NCBI RefSeq assembly: GCF_018860565.1
Contig: NZ_JAHKPS010000005.1
Location: 38,052 to 102,051, forward strand
Direction of reading: 5' to 3'
From: Winogradskyella psychrotolerans
Lineage (GTDB): Bacteria > Bacteroidota > Bacteroidia > Flavobacteriales > Flavobacteriaceae
Length of the DNA stretch: 64,000 bases
The position numbers were made by a program, and so were the translations under genes. Below are positions 46,401 through 55,505 of this stretch, one piece after another. The notes under the pieces are model-generated. The model searched no databases and was not told the DNA's origin. It saw only the letters and a list, made by a program, of their open reading frames with translations. Each line of letters starts with the position of its first letter. Position 1 is the first letter of the stretch.

Positions 46401-47060
46401 ATGAAAACAAAAGGAGTACTGTTAATTTTAAGTGTTTTACTTTTTAGTTCTTGCATTGTAAAATCGCTACAACCGTTTTACATTACAAGCAGTTTACACT
46501 ATAACCAACACTTATTAGGTAAATGGACAGATCACAAAAAAGGACAATGGACCGTAGAATCGTTCCAAGCAAAATTTGAAGAAGACCAAAAAGAAGGCAT
46601 AAAACTCTCTGAAGACGACAAATTAGCATACAACACCTATAAAGATGGCTATCTCGTTACTTACATCAAAAATGAAAAAGAAGCCGTTTTTATAGCCATG
46701 CCTTTTAAAATTGAAAACCAATATTTCTTAGACTTTATACCTATAAACATTGAAGACGAAGAAATAAACAGTTTAGCTGCAGAGCACTTACTAAAAACAC
46801 ACTCTGTAGCAAAACTAGATTTTACTACGGACAAAAACGTTATGTTTTCTTGGCTTAGTGAGGAACGTATAAAAGATATCTTCGAGGAAAACAAAATACG
46901 TTTAAAGCACGAAAGTATTGGTCCAGAACAAACACTATTGCTTACAGCGACCTCTGAAGAACTGTATCGCTTTTTAAAAAAATATCTAAACGCTGATATT
47001 GAAAATAAGTGGACAGAATCGGATCAAATAGCACTAACAAGAGCAAATGCAAAACCTTAA
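46401..47060 (+). CDS. Lipoprotein at the head of a LytS/LytTR operon
   Basis: This 219-aa protein has a lipobox (ILSVLLFSSC). The mature domain starts IVKSLQPFYIT and contains a lipocalin-like GKWTDHKKGQWTVESF. The remainder is charged and rich in Lys/Glu. It overlaps the sensor kinase start by 14 bp, which indicates a shared function, perhaps as the sensory or output partner at the cell surface. No named family recognised. Confidence 0.8.
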   Translation: MKTKGVLLILSVLLFSSCIVKSLQPFYITSSLHYNQHLLGKWTDHKKGQWTVESFQAKFEEDQKEGIKLSEDDKLAYNTYKDGYLVTYIKNEKEAVFIAMPFKIENQYFLDFIPINIEDEEINSLAAEHLLKTHSVAKLDFTTDKNVMFSWLSEERIKDIFEENKIRLKHESIGPEQTLLLTATSEELYRFLKKYLNADIENKWTESDQIALTRANAKP

Positions 47061-48108
47061 CTTTAATACCATATTAAAATCTAATTACCATAGGCCACTA
47101 CGTTTTAATAGTGTACTGTGGTTGTTTGCATTTGTAATCTTACTGTTTATTTTTTCAAAAGGCCAACTACCAATACGTGTAGATTTTGCCTATACTTTAA
47201 CTTTCTTAACAGCACTAGCAATACCTGTTTTAATTAATTTTTACGTTTTAATACCCAATTACCTCAAGCAAGAAAAATACCTTATTTACAGTGTTACATT
47301 TATTATAAACCTAGTTGTCTTTGCCACTCTCAGTTCATGGCTTTTACAGCCTATTTTAGATGTCCTATTTCCGAGTTATTTTTTTATATCCTATGTGTCT
47401 CACAAGAATATATATTTAGTATTCATAATCTTTTTAGTAGCCACAAGCTTACTTAAACTTACTGAAGATTGGTTTTACTTTAACAAAAACCAAAATCAAC
47501 TACTTAAAATTAAAAATCAACATATAGAAACACAACTTTCAACTTTAAGAGCCCAATTAAATCCACATTTTCTATTTAATTCATTAAATGTTATTTATGC
47601 TTTAGCTTTAGAAAAAAAAGATGGTATAACAGAGGCCATTGTTCAGCTTTCAGATATTTTACGTTATGTTATCTACGATTCAGATACTAAGCGTGTTAGT
47701 TTAAAAGACGAAATCGCTTTACTGAAAAACTACATTTCATTTCAAAATCATCGTATAGAATTACCAGTTTCTACACAGTTAAATATTGATATTGAAGATG
47801 AAAATTTCAAAATATACCCAATGTTACTTTTGCCTTTACTAGAAAACAGCTATAAACACGGAATTATAGCAGGAGAAATTAACTCACCTATAAAAATAGC
47901 ACTATCTCAAAAAGGTCACCAATTTAGATTTACGATAGAAAACACTAATTTAGACACAAGCAATCAATTAGAAGACAAACATTCTGGTGTTGGTTTAGAA
48001 AATTTAAAAAATAACTTAAATTTAGTCTACCCAAACAAGCATCAGTTTCAAACTAAATTACAAAACGAAGTTTTTAAAGTTCTATTAACTATTAGTAATG
48101 AAAAATAA
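47047..48108 (+). CDS. LytS-type sensor histidine kinase
   Basis: This 353-aa inner-membrane kinase has four TM helices in its first 150 residues, then a His-kinase domain of the LytS/YehU class. The phospho-acceptor lies in LRAQLNPHFLFNSLNVIY and the N-box in LLLPLLENSYKHGI. A G-box follows (SGVGLENLKNNL). No extra sensor domain is seen, so the TM block probably detects the signal. It overlaps both neighbours and pairs with the LytTR response regulator immediately downstream. Confidence 0.94.
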   Translation: MQNLNFNTILKSNYHRPLRFNSVLWLFAFVILLFIFSKGQLPIRVDFAYTLTFLTALAIPVLINFYVLIPNYLKQEKYLIYSVTFIINLVVFATLSSWLLQPILDVLFPSYFFISYVSHKNIYLVFIIFLVATSLLKLTEDWFYFNKNQNQLLKIKNQHIETQLSTLRAQLNPHFLFNSLNVIYALALEKKDGITEAIVQLSDILRYVIYDSDTKRVSLKDEIALLKNYISFQNHRIELPVSTQLNIDIEDENFKIYPMLLLPLLENSYKHGIIAGEINSPIKIALSQKGHQFRFTIENTNLDTSNQLEDKHSGVGLENLKNNLNLVYPNKHQFQTKLQNEVFKVLLTISNEK

Positions 48109-48796
48109 AACACGTATAAGTTGTATAATAGTAGACGACGAACCTTCTTCGCAACGTGTTCTAAAATATTTTATAGATGAAACTACCGTATTAGACCTAA
48201 AAGCCACCTGCAGTAATACCGCTGAAGCTTTTAAGTTTTTACAACTAAATAGCACTATAGATCTGCTCTTTTTGGATATTAATATGCCCAAGCAAACGGG
48301 TTTAGACTTTTATAAATCTTTAAAGAATCCGCCTGAAGTTATCTTTACCACGGCCTACTCTCAATATGCTGTAGATGGTTTTGAAGTTAATGCTATTGAT
48401 TACTTATTAAAACCAATAGCTTACGAAAGGTTTTTAATGGCCATAAATAAGGTTATTAAAAAGAAAATGACTACCGACAATGATTTCCTGATCTTAAAAG
48501 AAAACAAAGTATTACACAAGGTTTTTTATACCGATATCCAATATATTGAAGCTTTTGGAGATTACGTTAAAGTACATACTAGAGAAAAAACAATTGTTAC
48601 GCATAGTACATTCTCAAAATTTATGAGCTCCTTACCTGATAATTTTCTGCGTATTCATAAATCATTTTGCATTAACTTGAATAAAATGAATCGTCTTTCT
48701 GGCAATCAAATTACGATAGACACACATACAATTCCTATTGGCCAGACCTACAAGGATTCTGTTTTAAAAGTTCTAAATTTACATCATGAAAATTGA
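48098..48796 (+). CDS. LytTR-family response regulator
   Basis: This 232-aa protein has an N-terminal receiver (acidic pair D13-D14, phosphorylation site D60 in LLFLDINMP, conserved Lys in YLLKPIAYERF). A C-terminal LytTR DNA-binding domain follows (FGDYVKVHTREKTIVTHSTF, then FLRIHKSFCINL). It is expected to be phosphorylated by the adjacent LytS-like kinase and to bind direct-repeat promoter sites. Overlaps the kinase by 11 bp and the next gene by 11 bp. Confidence 0.95.
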   Translation: MKNKTRISCIIVDDEPSSQRVLKYFIDETTVLDLKATCSNTAEAFKFLQLNSTIDLLFLDINMPKQTGLDFYKSLKNPPEVIFTTAYSQYAVDGFEVNAIDYLLKPIAYERFLMAINKVIKKKMTTDNDFLILKENKVLHKVFYTDIQYIEAFGDYVKVHTREKTIVTHSTFSKFMSSLPDNFLRIHKSFCINLNKMNRLSGNQITIDTHTIPIGQTYKDSVLKVLNLHHEN

Positions 48797-49262
48797 ATCT
48801 ATAGTTACCATAAAAAAGGAATTAAAACACCTTACTCAAGAAGAGCTTTTAGAGCTTTGTTTACGCTTAGGTAAATTTAAAAAAGAGAATAAAGCCCTAC
48901 TCACCTATTTATTGTTTGAATCTCACGATGAAGATGGTTATATCGCTAGTGTAAAAGCAAGTTTAGACGAACTTTTTAAAGGCATTAATACCGATAGTTA
49001 CTTCTATATGAAGAAAACGATTAGAAAAATCTTAAGAGAAATTCGTGTGTATAGTCGCTATTCTCTAAAGAAAACTACTGAGGTAGAACTTCTACTCTAT
49101 TTCTGCGAAAAAATGAACGAACTACAACCATCTATCCATAGAAATACCACATTAAGTAATATTTATAAGCGCCAAGTGCTTTCTATTAAGAAAAAGATTA
49201 AAGTATTACACGAAGATTTGCAGTATGATTATAATTTGCAATTAGAAGCCTTAGAACACTAG
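48786..49262 (+). CDS. Hypothetical helical protein of the LytS/LytTR operon
   Basis: This 158-aa protein is highly charged and almost all helical (IVTIKKELKHLTQEELLELC, YFYMKKTIRKILREIRVYSR). It has no signal peptide or known motif. It overlaps the response-regulator gene by 11 bp, so it belongs to the same transcript, and converges with the RlmL-like gene (4-bp overlap). A role as a regulator partner or RNA-binding factor is possible, but unsupported. Confidence 0.75.
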   Translation: MKIESIVTIKKELKHLTQEELLELCLRLGKFKKENKALLTYLLFESHDEDGYIASVKASLDELFKGINTDSYFYMKKTIRKILREIRVYSRYSLKKTTEVELLLYFCEKMNELQPSIHRNTTLSNIYKRQVLSIKKKIKVLHEDLQYDYNLQLEALEH

Positions 49263-50422
49263 TTATCTTGTTTCTTAGCCTTCTTACTACCTTTATACAT
49301 TTCATACTTCACTAACCTTGCTTCAAGTTTAGCATTAAAAACTTTTATTTTTCGAGATGGTCGTAATCCAACCGACTTTAAAGCTTCTAAATTAGAAGTA
49401 ATTAGCCACGCATTGGTATTTGGATAACCATGTTTTAATGTTGAACCAATATTTCCGTAGAATTCTTCAACATTCAAATTCTCTAAACGCTCTCCATACG
49501 GAGGATTAAATACCATATGTAATTTCTCATGTCCAGATTTTTGGGTTTTAAAGAAATCTTCATGCTGAATATGTACAAATTCATCTAAATGTGCATTCTT
49601 TATATTCTCTTTCGCCTTTGCAACTGCTGAAGGAGATTTGTCGTATCCCATTATTTTATGATGAAAATCGCGTGTTTTCTTTAAAAGAGATTCTTCAATT
49701 TTTTCAAACAATTCTACATCCCAATCTTCCCAACGTTCAAAAGCAAATTCTTTTCGCATTAGATTTGGTGGAATATTGCAGGCAATCATGGCCGCTTCCG
49801 CAAGCATCGTTCCACTACCACACATGGGATCCATAAAATCGGTTTGTCCATCCCAACCACTCATCATAATTAAGCCAGCTGCTAAAACTTCATTTATTGG
49901 AGCAATATTCGTTGCCGTTTTATAACCTCGTCGGTGTAATGATTCTCCAGAAGTATCTAAAGAAATTGTACAACGCTGACGGTCTATATGTACATTAATT
50001 TTTAAATCCGGAAAACGTAAATCAACATTTGGACGTGTGCCATCAATATCTCTAAAACGATCTACAATAGCATCTTTAGTTTTTAACGCGGTGTACTGCG
50101 AGTGCGTAAACACACTGTTATGAACGGTTGCATCAACGGCCAAAGAACCTGTAGATTTCAAATACGTTTCCCATTTCATATTCTTTACATTTTTGTAAAG
50201 ATCTTCCTCCCTTGTGACTCTAAAAGAATGAATAGGTTTTAGTATTTTTATAGCTGTTCTCAACCCAAGATTAGCTTTATACATAAAGCCTTTATCACCT
50301 TCAAAACTCACATTTCGCACCCCTTTTTCCACTTTCATGGCTCCAAGTTGTGTGAGTTCTTTTGCTAAAATATCTTCGAAGCCAAATAGGGTTTTGGCTA
50401 GCATCTTGTAATTTTCTTCCAT
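49259..50422 (-). CDS. THUMP-domain 23S rRNA (guanine-N2) methyltransferase, RlmL-like
   Basis: This 387-aa enzyme has an N-terminal THUMP RNA-binding domain (about residues 50-160) and a Rossmann methylase with motif I DPMCGSGTMLAEAAM and the catalytic NPPYGERL. Order and spacing fit the RlmL N-terminal half, which methylates G2445 of 23S rRNA. The second (RlmK) half of the E. coli fusion is absent, as usual in Bacteroidota. A basic C-terminal tail (KGSKKAKKQDN) probably aids RNA binding. Confidence 0.93.
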   Translation of the reverse strand: MEENYKMLAKTLFGFEDILAKELTQLGAMKVEKGVRNVSFEGDKGFMYKANLGLRTAIKILKPIHSFRVTREEDLYKNVKNMKWETYLKSTGSLAVDATVHNSVFTHSQYTALKTKDAIVDRFRDIDGTRPNVDLRFPDLKINVHIDRQRCTISLDTSGESLHRRGYKTATNIAPINEVLAAGLIMMSGWDGQTDFMDPMCGSGTMLAEAAMIACNIPPNLMRKEFAFERWEDWDVELFEKIEESLLKKTRDFHHKIMGYDKSPSAVAKAKENIKNAHLDEFVHIQHEDFFKTQKSGHEKLHMVFNPPYGERLENLNVEEFYGNIGSTLKHGYPNTNAWLITSNLEALKSVGLRPSRKIKVFNAKLEARLVKYEMYKGSKKAKKQDN

Positions 50423-50617
50423 GTGTTACGTCATATAGCTTAAACTCTTATTAACTTTTTCTTTTTACTTGTAAAAATTACCATTTTACATTCTAATTTT
50501 GCGTTTTTTATAAACGTAGTGACGCTGTGTTAAGAAAAAACAACTTCAATACAGTCTAAAAGCCAAACTTTTTGGTTTAAAACTAAAAGTCAATATGAGT
50601 TCATTGCAAAAATACAG

Positions 50618-50625
50618 TATTTTTG
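50618..50625 (+). promoter_or_regulatory. Possible -7 box for the methyltransferase gene
   Basis: TATTTTTG matches TAnnTTTG and ends 16 bp before the ATG at 50642. The closest TTG upstream is too near for a standard -33 element, so support is partial. Confidence 0.35.
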
Positions 50626-50641
50626 TAGGACATTTAACGTT

Positions 50642-51373
50642 ATGAGTAAATCAACTAAACAATGGTACGCATCTTGGTTTGATACACCTTACTACCATAT
50701 TTTATATAAAGACAGAGATTATGCAGAAGCTCAAGGGTTTATGGATAATCTCACTAACTATCTTAACATTCCTGAACACGGTAAAATTTTAGATTTAGCC
50801 TGCGGAAAAGGTAGACATTCAGTGTATCTCAACTCTTTAGGCTATAAGGTTACAGGAGTAGATTTATCTGAGCAAAGCATTAATTACGCTAATCAATTTG
50901 AAAATGAAACGCTAAAGTTTAATGTACACGATATGAGTAAACCATATCCAGATACGTTTGATGCCGTTTTTAACCTCTTTACTAGTTTTGGTTATTTTGA
51001 AGATGAAAATTGCAACCTAGAAACCATAAAATCTATTAAAGCAGAATTGAATGCGTTTGGATTTGGTGTCATAGATTTTATGAACTCCAACTACATCATT
51101 GAAAACCTAGTAAAAGAAAATGTAAAAACAGTTGAAGGAATTGATTTTCTGCAAAAACGGTCGGTTAAAGATGGTTATATCATTAAAGATATTAGTTTCA
51201 ATGCTGATGGAGAAGCGTTTCAATTTCAAGAACGCGTAAAAGCATTTACATTAGAAGATTTTGAAACTCTTTTTGAAAAAGCAGGAGTTCATTTATTAGA
51301 TGTTTTTGGGGATTATAAATTACGAAAATACCATTCTAAAACCTCAGAACGCTTAATCATGATTTTTAAGTAA
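50642..51373 (+). CDS. Class I SAM-dependent methyltransferase
   Basis: This 243-aa protein has a typical methylase core: motif I ILDLACGKGRHSVYLNSLGY, then VTGVDLSEQSI, and motif IV-like FDAVFNLFTSFGYF. The N-terminus WYASWFDTPYYHILYKDRD is a recurring start of this family in Bacteroidota. The substrate is unknown (small molecule more likely than nucleic acid). Followed 5 bp later by a ZIP transporter, so the genes probably share a transcript. Confidence 0.9.
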   Translation: MSKSTKQWYASWFDTPYYHILYKDRDYAEAQGFMDNLTNYLNIPEHGKILDLACGKGRHSVYLNSLGYKVTGVDLSEQSINYANQFENETLKFNVHDMSKPYPDTFDAVFNLFTSFGYFEDENCNLETIKSIKAELNAFGFGVIDFMNSNYIIENLVKENVKTVEGIDFLQKRSVKDGYIIKDISFNADGEAFQFQERVKAFTLEDFETLFEKAGVHLLDVFGDYKLRKYHSKTSERLIMIFK

Positions 51374-51378
51374 ACTAC

Positions 51379-52053
51379 ATGAATAGTTATTTTTTACCAT
51401 TACTTGCCGTCGTTATAGGTGTTGTTATTGCTTTATTAACTAAAAAACAAAAGTCAATTTACACCAAATTACTGTTATCATTTAGTGGAGCTTTTTTATT
51501 AGCATTAACCCTTTTTGATTTGTTACCAGAAGTCTATGATCATATTGATGCTAAGCTTACAGGTTTGTATATAATGTGTGGTATTTTGCTACAAATTATT
51601 TTAGAATTCTCTTCTAAAGGTGCAGAGCATGGCCATTTACATGTTCATAAAGACGACACCGATTTTCCTTGGTTACTCTTTATTAGTTTATGTATTCATA
51701 GCTTTTTAGAAGGGTTTCCTATTCACCAACACAACGATATGGTGTATGGTGTACTAATTCACAAAATTCCGATTGCTATTTTAGTCACAACCTTTTTATT
51801 ACAATCTAACTATAGCAAATTACAGATAGTGAGTTTCTTGATCCTTTTTGCAACAATGACACCTTTGGGGACTTTTATTTCTAACCACTCAACCTTTATG
51901 GCAACCTATGTAGATGTCATTAACGCCATTGTAATTGGTATCTTTTTACATATTTCTACAACTATTTTATTTGAATCTAGTGAAGGTCATAAATTTAATT
52001 TATCTAAATTAGTGGCTATTTGTTTAGGTATTTTAATAGCTTATTTTATTTAA
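51379..52053 (+). CDS. ZIP-family divalent metal transporter
   Basis: This 224-aa membrane protein has about eight hydrophobic segments. A His-rich loop stands between helices (GAEHGHLHVHKDD). The metal-binding transmembrane motifs of ZIP proteins follow: HSFLEGFPIHQ in helix IV and HKIPIAILV in helix V. Expected role: uptake of Zn(II) or another divalent cation across the inner membrane. Its stop (TAA) overlaps the start of the DUF4268 gene (TAATG). Confidence 0.92.
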   Translation: MNSYFLPLLAVVIGVVIALLTKKQKSIYTKLLLSFSGAFLLALTLFDLLPEVYDHIDAKLTGLYIMCGILLQIILEFSSKGAEHGHLHVHKDDTDFPWLLFISLCIHSFLEGFPIHQHNDMVYGVLIHKIPIAILVTTFLLQSNYSKLQIVSFLILFATMTPLGTFISNHSTFMATYVDVINAIVIGIFLHISTTILFESSEGHKFNLSKLVAICLGILIAYFI

Positions 52054-52481
52054 TGTTTTCAAAAGAAGAATCAAGACTACTACGACAAGAATTTTGGACC
52101 AGTTTCGGAAAATCATTTCCAAGAAAATGGCTTTTATACGACACCAAAATTAAAGGCGTTTCATTTAAATTTCATTTCGATACTAAATCGGCCTTGATCG
52201 CATTAGATTTAGAGGACAATTTAGAAAACCGAATTAACTGCTGGCAAGCGCTAGAATCTTTAAAAAATATTTTAAAAAGCGATTTCCTACCTGATGTTAT
52301 TTTTGAAGAAGAGTACATACTCGAAAATGGAAAAGAAATTTCTAGAATTTATTTACCTTTAGAACAAAAGGTATCCATCCATAACAAAAATACATGGAGA
52401 GCTGTTATGGAGTTTTTTAATAAAAACATGGATTTGTTTGAAGCCTTCTTTGAGGAATATAGAGACATTATTAAAAGCTAA
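52053..52481 (+). CDS. DUF4268 protein
   Basis: Started at the ATG at 52053, which shares a base with the ZIP stop; a longer frame to 52020 lies inside the ZIP gene. The 142-aa protein matches the DUF4268 pattern: EESRLLRQEFWTSFGKSFPR, then IKGVSFKFHFDTKSALIALD and a C-terminal FFNKNMDLFEAFFEEYRDII. Homologues are common in flavobacteria, where the domain also appears attached to nucleases and helicases. Function unknown. Confidence 0.88.
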   Translation: MFSKEESRLLRQEFWTSFGKSFPRKWLLYDTKIKGVSFKFHFDTKSALIALDLEDNLENRINCWQALESLKNILKSDFLPDVIFEEEYILENGKEISRIYLPLEQKVSIHNKNTWRAVMEFFNKNMDLFEAFFEEYRDIIKS

Positions 52482-52524
52482 AAACGCTTACCACTCTTAA
52501 CTAAAATGAAATAGCCACAAATAA

Positions 52525-53088
52525 ATGGAAATAAACCAAATTATTGATACCATATATCCACTAACCACTCCATCCAAAAATTTAATTAAAGCGTCAATAA
52601 CTGAAACGACATTTCCAAAAGGGCATATTTTATTTAAAGCCAATAAAATTGAAACCAGTATTTATTTTATCAAAAAAGGAATAGCAAGAGCGTATGCCTA
52701 TTCAGAGGATCATCAAATTACATTTTGGTTTGGTACAGAAGGTGATCCTATTGTTTCTATGCAAAGTTATGTGAATCACCAAAAAGGGTATGAAGATGTA
52801 GAACTATTAGAAGATTGCGAACTCTACGAGTTAAAAATAGCACAACTTCAAAAACTCTTTTTAGAAGACATTCAAATTGCAAATTGGGGGCGTAAATTTT
52901 CAGAATTAGAACTCATTAAATCCGAAGAACGACTTATCTCTCTGCAATTTAATACCGCAACTGAAAGGTATTTAGCACTTCTCAAAAATCATCCTAGCAT
53001 TATACAACGCGTGCAACTCTCTCATATTGCTTCTTATTTGGGTATTACTCAAGTGAGCTTAAGTAGAATTAGGGCAAACATAAAATAA
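52525..53088 (+). CDS. Crp/Fnr-family transcriptional regulator
   Basis: This 187-aa protein has an N-terminal cyclic-nucleotide-binding-like barrel (FPKGHILFKANKIETSIYFI, then GIARAYAYSED and FGTEGDPIVSMQS). A C-terminal HTH is shortened to its core (VQLSHIASYLGITQVSLSRI). The barrel lacks the typical cAMP phosphate-binding residues, as is usual in Bacteroidota members, so its effector is unknown. It precedes the DJ-1-like/ACT/SMR cluster by 152 bp and could regulate it. Confidence 0.9.
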   Translation: MEINQIIDTIYPLTTPSKNLIKASITETTFPKGHILFKANKIETSIYFIKKGIARAYAYSEDHQITFWFGTEGDPIVSMQSYVNHQKGYEDVELLEDCELYELKIAQLQKLFLEDIQIANWGRKFSELELIKSEERLISLQFNTATERYLALLKNHPSIIQRVQLSHIASYLGITQVSLSRIRANIK

Positions 53089-53240
53089 ATGTCGTTTTTA
53101 TCATTTGTTAAATAGTTTCTCTAAAATGTTTAAGAATTTTGTCCTCTAACATTATTCGCTATTAAAGGTTATAAAATTGTTTTTCACCTTTTAATAAATC
53201 GGAATAATTTAAAGCCTAATTTTAAAATAATAGTTTAGAT

Positions 53241-54050
53241 ATGTTAAATACAATAAAATTTAAAACAGCTCTTGTTCTATTCTTGTTTATGGTTCTTTTT
53301 ATGAGCTGCAACAATAATAACAACACAGAGAAATCAACAGTAAAAACAGAAACTAAAGCTTTAAAAAAGATATTGTTTGTGGTTACTAGTCATAATGAAA
53401 AAGGTAATACAGGTGAAAAAACAGGTTACTATCTCGGAGAAGTTTCACACCCTTGGGACGTATTACACACTGCTGGTTACGAAATAGATTTTGTAAGTCC
53501 AAAAGGAGGAAAAGCACCTGTTGATGCCTTTGATATGACAGATACAATCAATAAGAAATTTTGGGATAACGACATCTACCGCAACAAAATTGAACACACA
53601 AAACAACCTCATAAAATTAATCCCAATGATTATATAGCTATTCATTATGCTGGAGGTCATGGTGCTATGTGGGATTTTGCAGACAACACAGAAATAGCAG
53701 AGATTGCAGCTAAAATATATGAAAACAACGGCGTTGTTAGTGCTGTTTGTCATGGCTCTGCAGGTCTTGTAAACATTAAATTAAGTAATGGATCCTATCT
53801 CGTAGATGGCAAAAAAGTAAACGCCTTTACCAATGAAGAAGAGATTAAAGTAAAATTAGAAGATGTGGTTCCTTTTTTACTTGAAGATACATTAAAAGAA
53901 CGTGGTGCTATTTTTGAAAAATCTGCACCTTTTACAAAACATGTTGTTACAGCTCAAAGATTAGTAACAGGTCAGAACCCACAATCAGCTCATAGTGTTG
54001 GAAAAGCCACCTTAAATGAATTACAAAGACTAACTAAAAGTGCTAAATAA
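53241..54050 (+). CDS. DJ-1/PfpI-family lipoprotein (Hsp31-like)
   Basis: This 269-aa protein has a lipoprotein signal (LFLFMVLFMSC) and a class I glutamine-amidotransferase-like fold. The nucleophile elbow carries the reactive Cys in VVSAVCHGSAGL, the preceding acidic residue lies in AIHYAGGHGAMWDF, and the start is LFVVTSHNEKGNTGEKTGYY. These features fit Hsp31-type glyoxalase III or chaperone-deglycase proteins, here placed in the envelope. It is followed directly (0 bp) by an ACT-domain gene. Confidence 0.9.
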   Translation: MLNTIKFKTALVLFLFMVLFMSCNNNNNTEKSTVKTETKALKKILFVVTSHNEKGNTGEKTGYYLGEVSHPWDVLHTAGYEIDFVSPKGGKAPVDAFDMTDTINKKFWDNDIYRNKIEHTKQPHKINPNDYIAIHYAGGHGAMWDFADNTEIAEIAAKIYENNGVVSAVCHGSAGLVNIKLSNGSYLVDGKKVNAFTNEEEIKVKLEDVVPFLLEDTLKERGAIFEKSAPFTKHVVTAQRLVTGQNPQSAHSVGKATLNELQRLTKSAK

Positions 54051-54443
54051 ATGACTGGACAAAAAAATTTAGAGACACTTTTAAAATCATTGCAACCAAA
54101 ACATAATGTTGGCGAATTTGTATTTTGTAAAACAGAACATTTGGAACAAATCAATTTGAACCAAATTATAATGACTTTTAAAGAAGAGGAAAGCATTACC
54201 CTTGTCACTAAAAAAGAAGTCGCAGACCAACTCAATTTAGACTATGCTTTTGTGGCATCTTGGATTACACTTACCGTACATTCTTCTTTAGAAGCCGTTG
54301 GTTTAACAGCCGCATTCTCTAAAGCTTTATCTGAAAATGGTATTAGTTGCAATGTGGTTGCAGCCTATTATCATGACCATATTTTTGTCGATAAAAAAGA
54401 CACCGATAAAGCCATGGCAATTTTAAATGCATTTTCAAAATAA
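54051..54443 (+). CDS. ACT-domain protein (COG3602-like)
   Basis: This 130-aa protein has two ACT-like halves: residues about 1-60 (HNVGEFVFCKTEHLEQINLN) and about 65-130 (FVASWITLTVHSSLEAVGLT, then SCNVVAAYYHDHIFV). The second half is a clear ACT signature. ACT domains bind amino acids or other small ligands and often control metabolic enzymes. Its start abuts the stop of the DJ-1-like gene, and 34 bp separate it from the SMR gene, so a short operon is likely. Confidence 0.85.
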   Translation: MTGQKNLETLLKSLQPKHNVGEFVFCKTEHLEQINLNQIIMTFKEEESITLVTKKEVADQLNLDYAFVASWITLTVHSSLEAVGLTAAFSKALSENGISCNVVAAYYHDHIFVDKKDTDKAMAILNAFSK

Positions 54444-54477
54444 AAACTTCACTGTTGATACAAAAATTGAACAACAA

Positions 54478-54804
54478 ATGAATTGGATACTATTAATAAT
54501 TGCAGGCCTATTTGAAGTTGCCTTTGCCGCATGCCTAGGAAAAGCTAAAGAGGCTACCGGAATTGAATCCACCTATTGGTATATCGGATTTCTTATTTGT
54601 TTAGGCATAAGTATGGGACTTCTTTTAAAAGTGACGCAACATTTACCTATTGGAACAGCGTATGCCGTTTGGACAGGTATTGGCGCTGTAGGAACTGTTC
54701 TGGTTGGTATTTTGGTTTTTAAAGAACCAGCAACATTTTGGCGCCTATTTTTTATCACAACCTTAATTATCTCAATTGTTGGGCTAAAAGTAGTTTCGCA
54801 TTAA
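54478..54804 (+). CDS. Small multidrug resistance (SMR) family transporter
   Basis: Started at the ATG at 54478 (108 aa), the usual SMR length; an in-frame extension upstream adds a polar stretch with no helix. Four TM helices are visible. The essential Glu of helix 1 is present in IIAGLFEVAFAACLG, and the helix 3 signature reads PIGTAYAVWTGIGAVGTVLV. The protein is likely an antiporter for guanidinium or quaternary cations (Gdx/SugE or QacE/EmrE type); the subtype cannot be fixed by eye. It stands at the end of the DJ-1/ACT/SMR cluster. Confidence 0.93.
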   Translation: MNWILLIIAGLFEVAFAACLGKAKEATGIESTYWYIGFLICLGISMGLLLKVTQHLPIGTAYAVWTGIGAVGTVLVGILVFKEPATFWRLFFITTLIISIVGLKVVSH

Positions 54805-54964
54805 ACCAAGAATTATTAATACCTTATTTATCTGGCCTACTAAACTCCTTCTAAATTTTACTCCATCTATTAGCTATGCTACTTTTATTTCTTAAATTAG
54901 GCGCTTCTAAAGCCCAACTGTACATATGTAAGTACGATTTGTGTTATATGAATAAACAAAATTT

Positions 54965-55438
54965 ATGAAAAAACTTACTTTACTTTTTTTTGCTATAATT
55001 TTAATAAGTTGTAGTAGTGATGATGACAAAACTTCAGAAGACAACGAAAATACCGGATTTTATAAAATTGAATACACATCTCAACTTTCAGATGCAGATT
55101 TAAATTTAGATATCACATTTTTATGGAATGATGAAAATGGACAACCTCAAAGTGAGACAACACAACTAATTAACCCAGCAGCTTACACTGAACTGGCAGA
55201 CGAAAAAACAGTTGAAATCTCGAACTTAATTGGTATAACATTTAAAGTAAATAGCGGAAGTAATTATTTATCTGACACTTATGTAAAAATAACTAACATA
55301 GACAATAATTCTTCTTACGAAGTCACTAATTCTGAATCAATAGCCTCAACAGGAGGTGCTATTGACAACAATACATTAACCGTTACTTTTAATACCGAAA
55401 ACAACACTTTTGAATCCGTTTATTCAACTTCAAATTAA
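54965..55438 (+). CDS. Small lipoprotein, unknown
   Basis: This 157-aa lipoprotein has the lipobox ILISCSSDDD, with the acidic residues after Cys that favour surface export in Bacteroidota. The mature part is beta-rich and acidic (DLNLDITFLWNDENGQPQSE) with many Asn and Thr. No known motif. It precedes by 68 bp a second small lipoprotein gene on the same strand. Confidence 0.75.
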   Translation: MKKLTLLFFAIILISCSSDDDKTSEDNENTGFYKIEYTSQLSDADLNLDITFLWNDENGQPQSETTQLINPAAYTELADEKTVEISNLIGITFKVNSGSNYLSDTYVKITNIDNNSSYEVTNSESIASTGGAIDNNTLTVTFNTENNTFESVYSTSN

Positions 55439-55505
55439 AACTACATTTGGCATATTCAGCCAAGATTATTATCCCCATAAAAATCAAACCAACTTCAAAT
55501 AAAAA

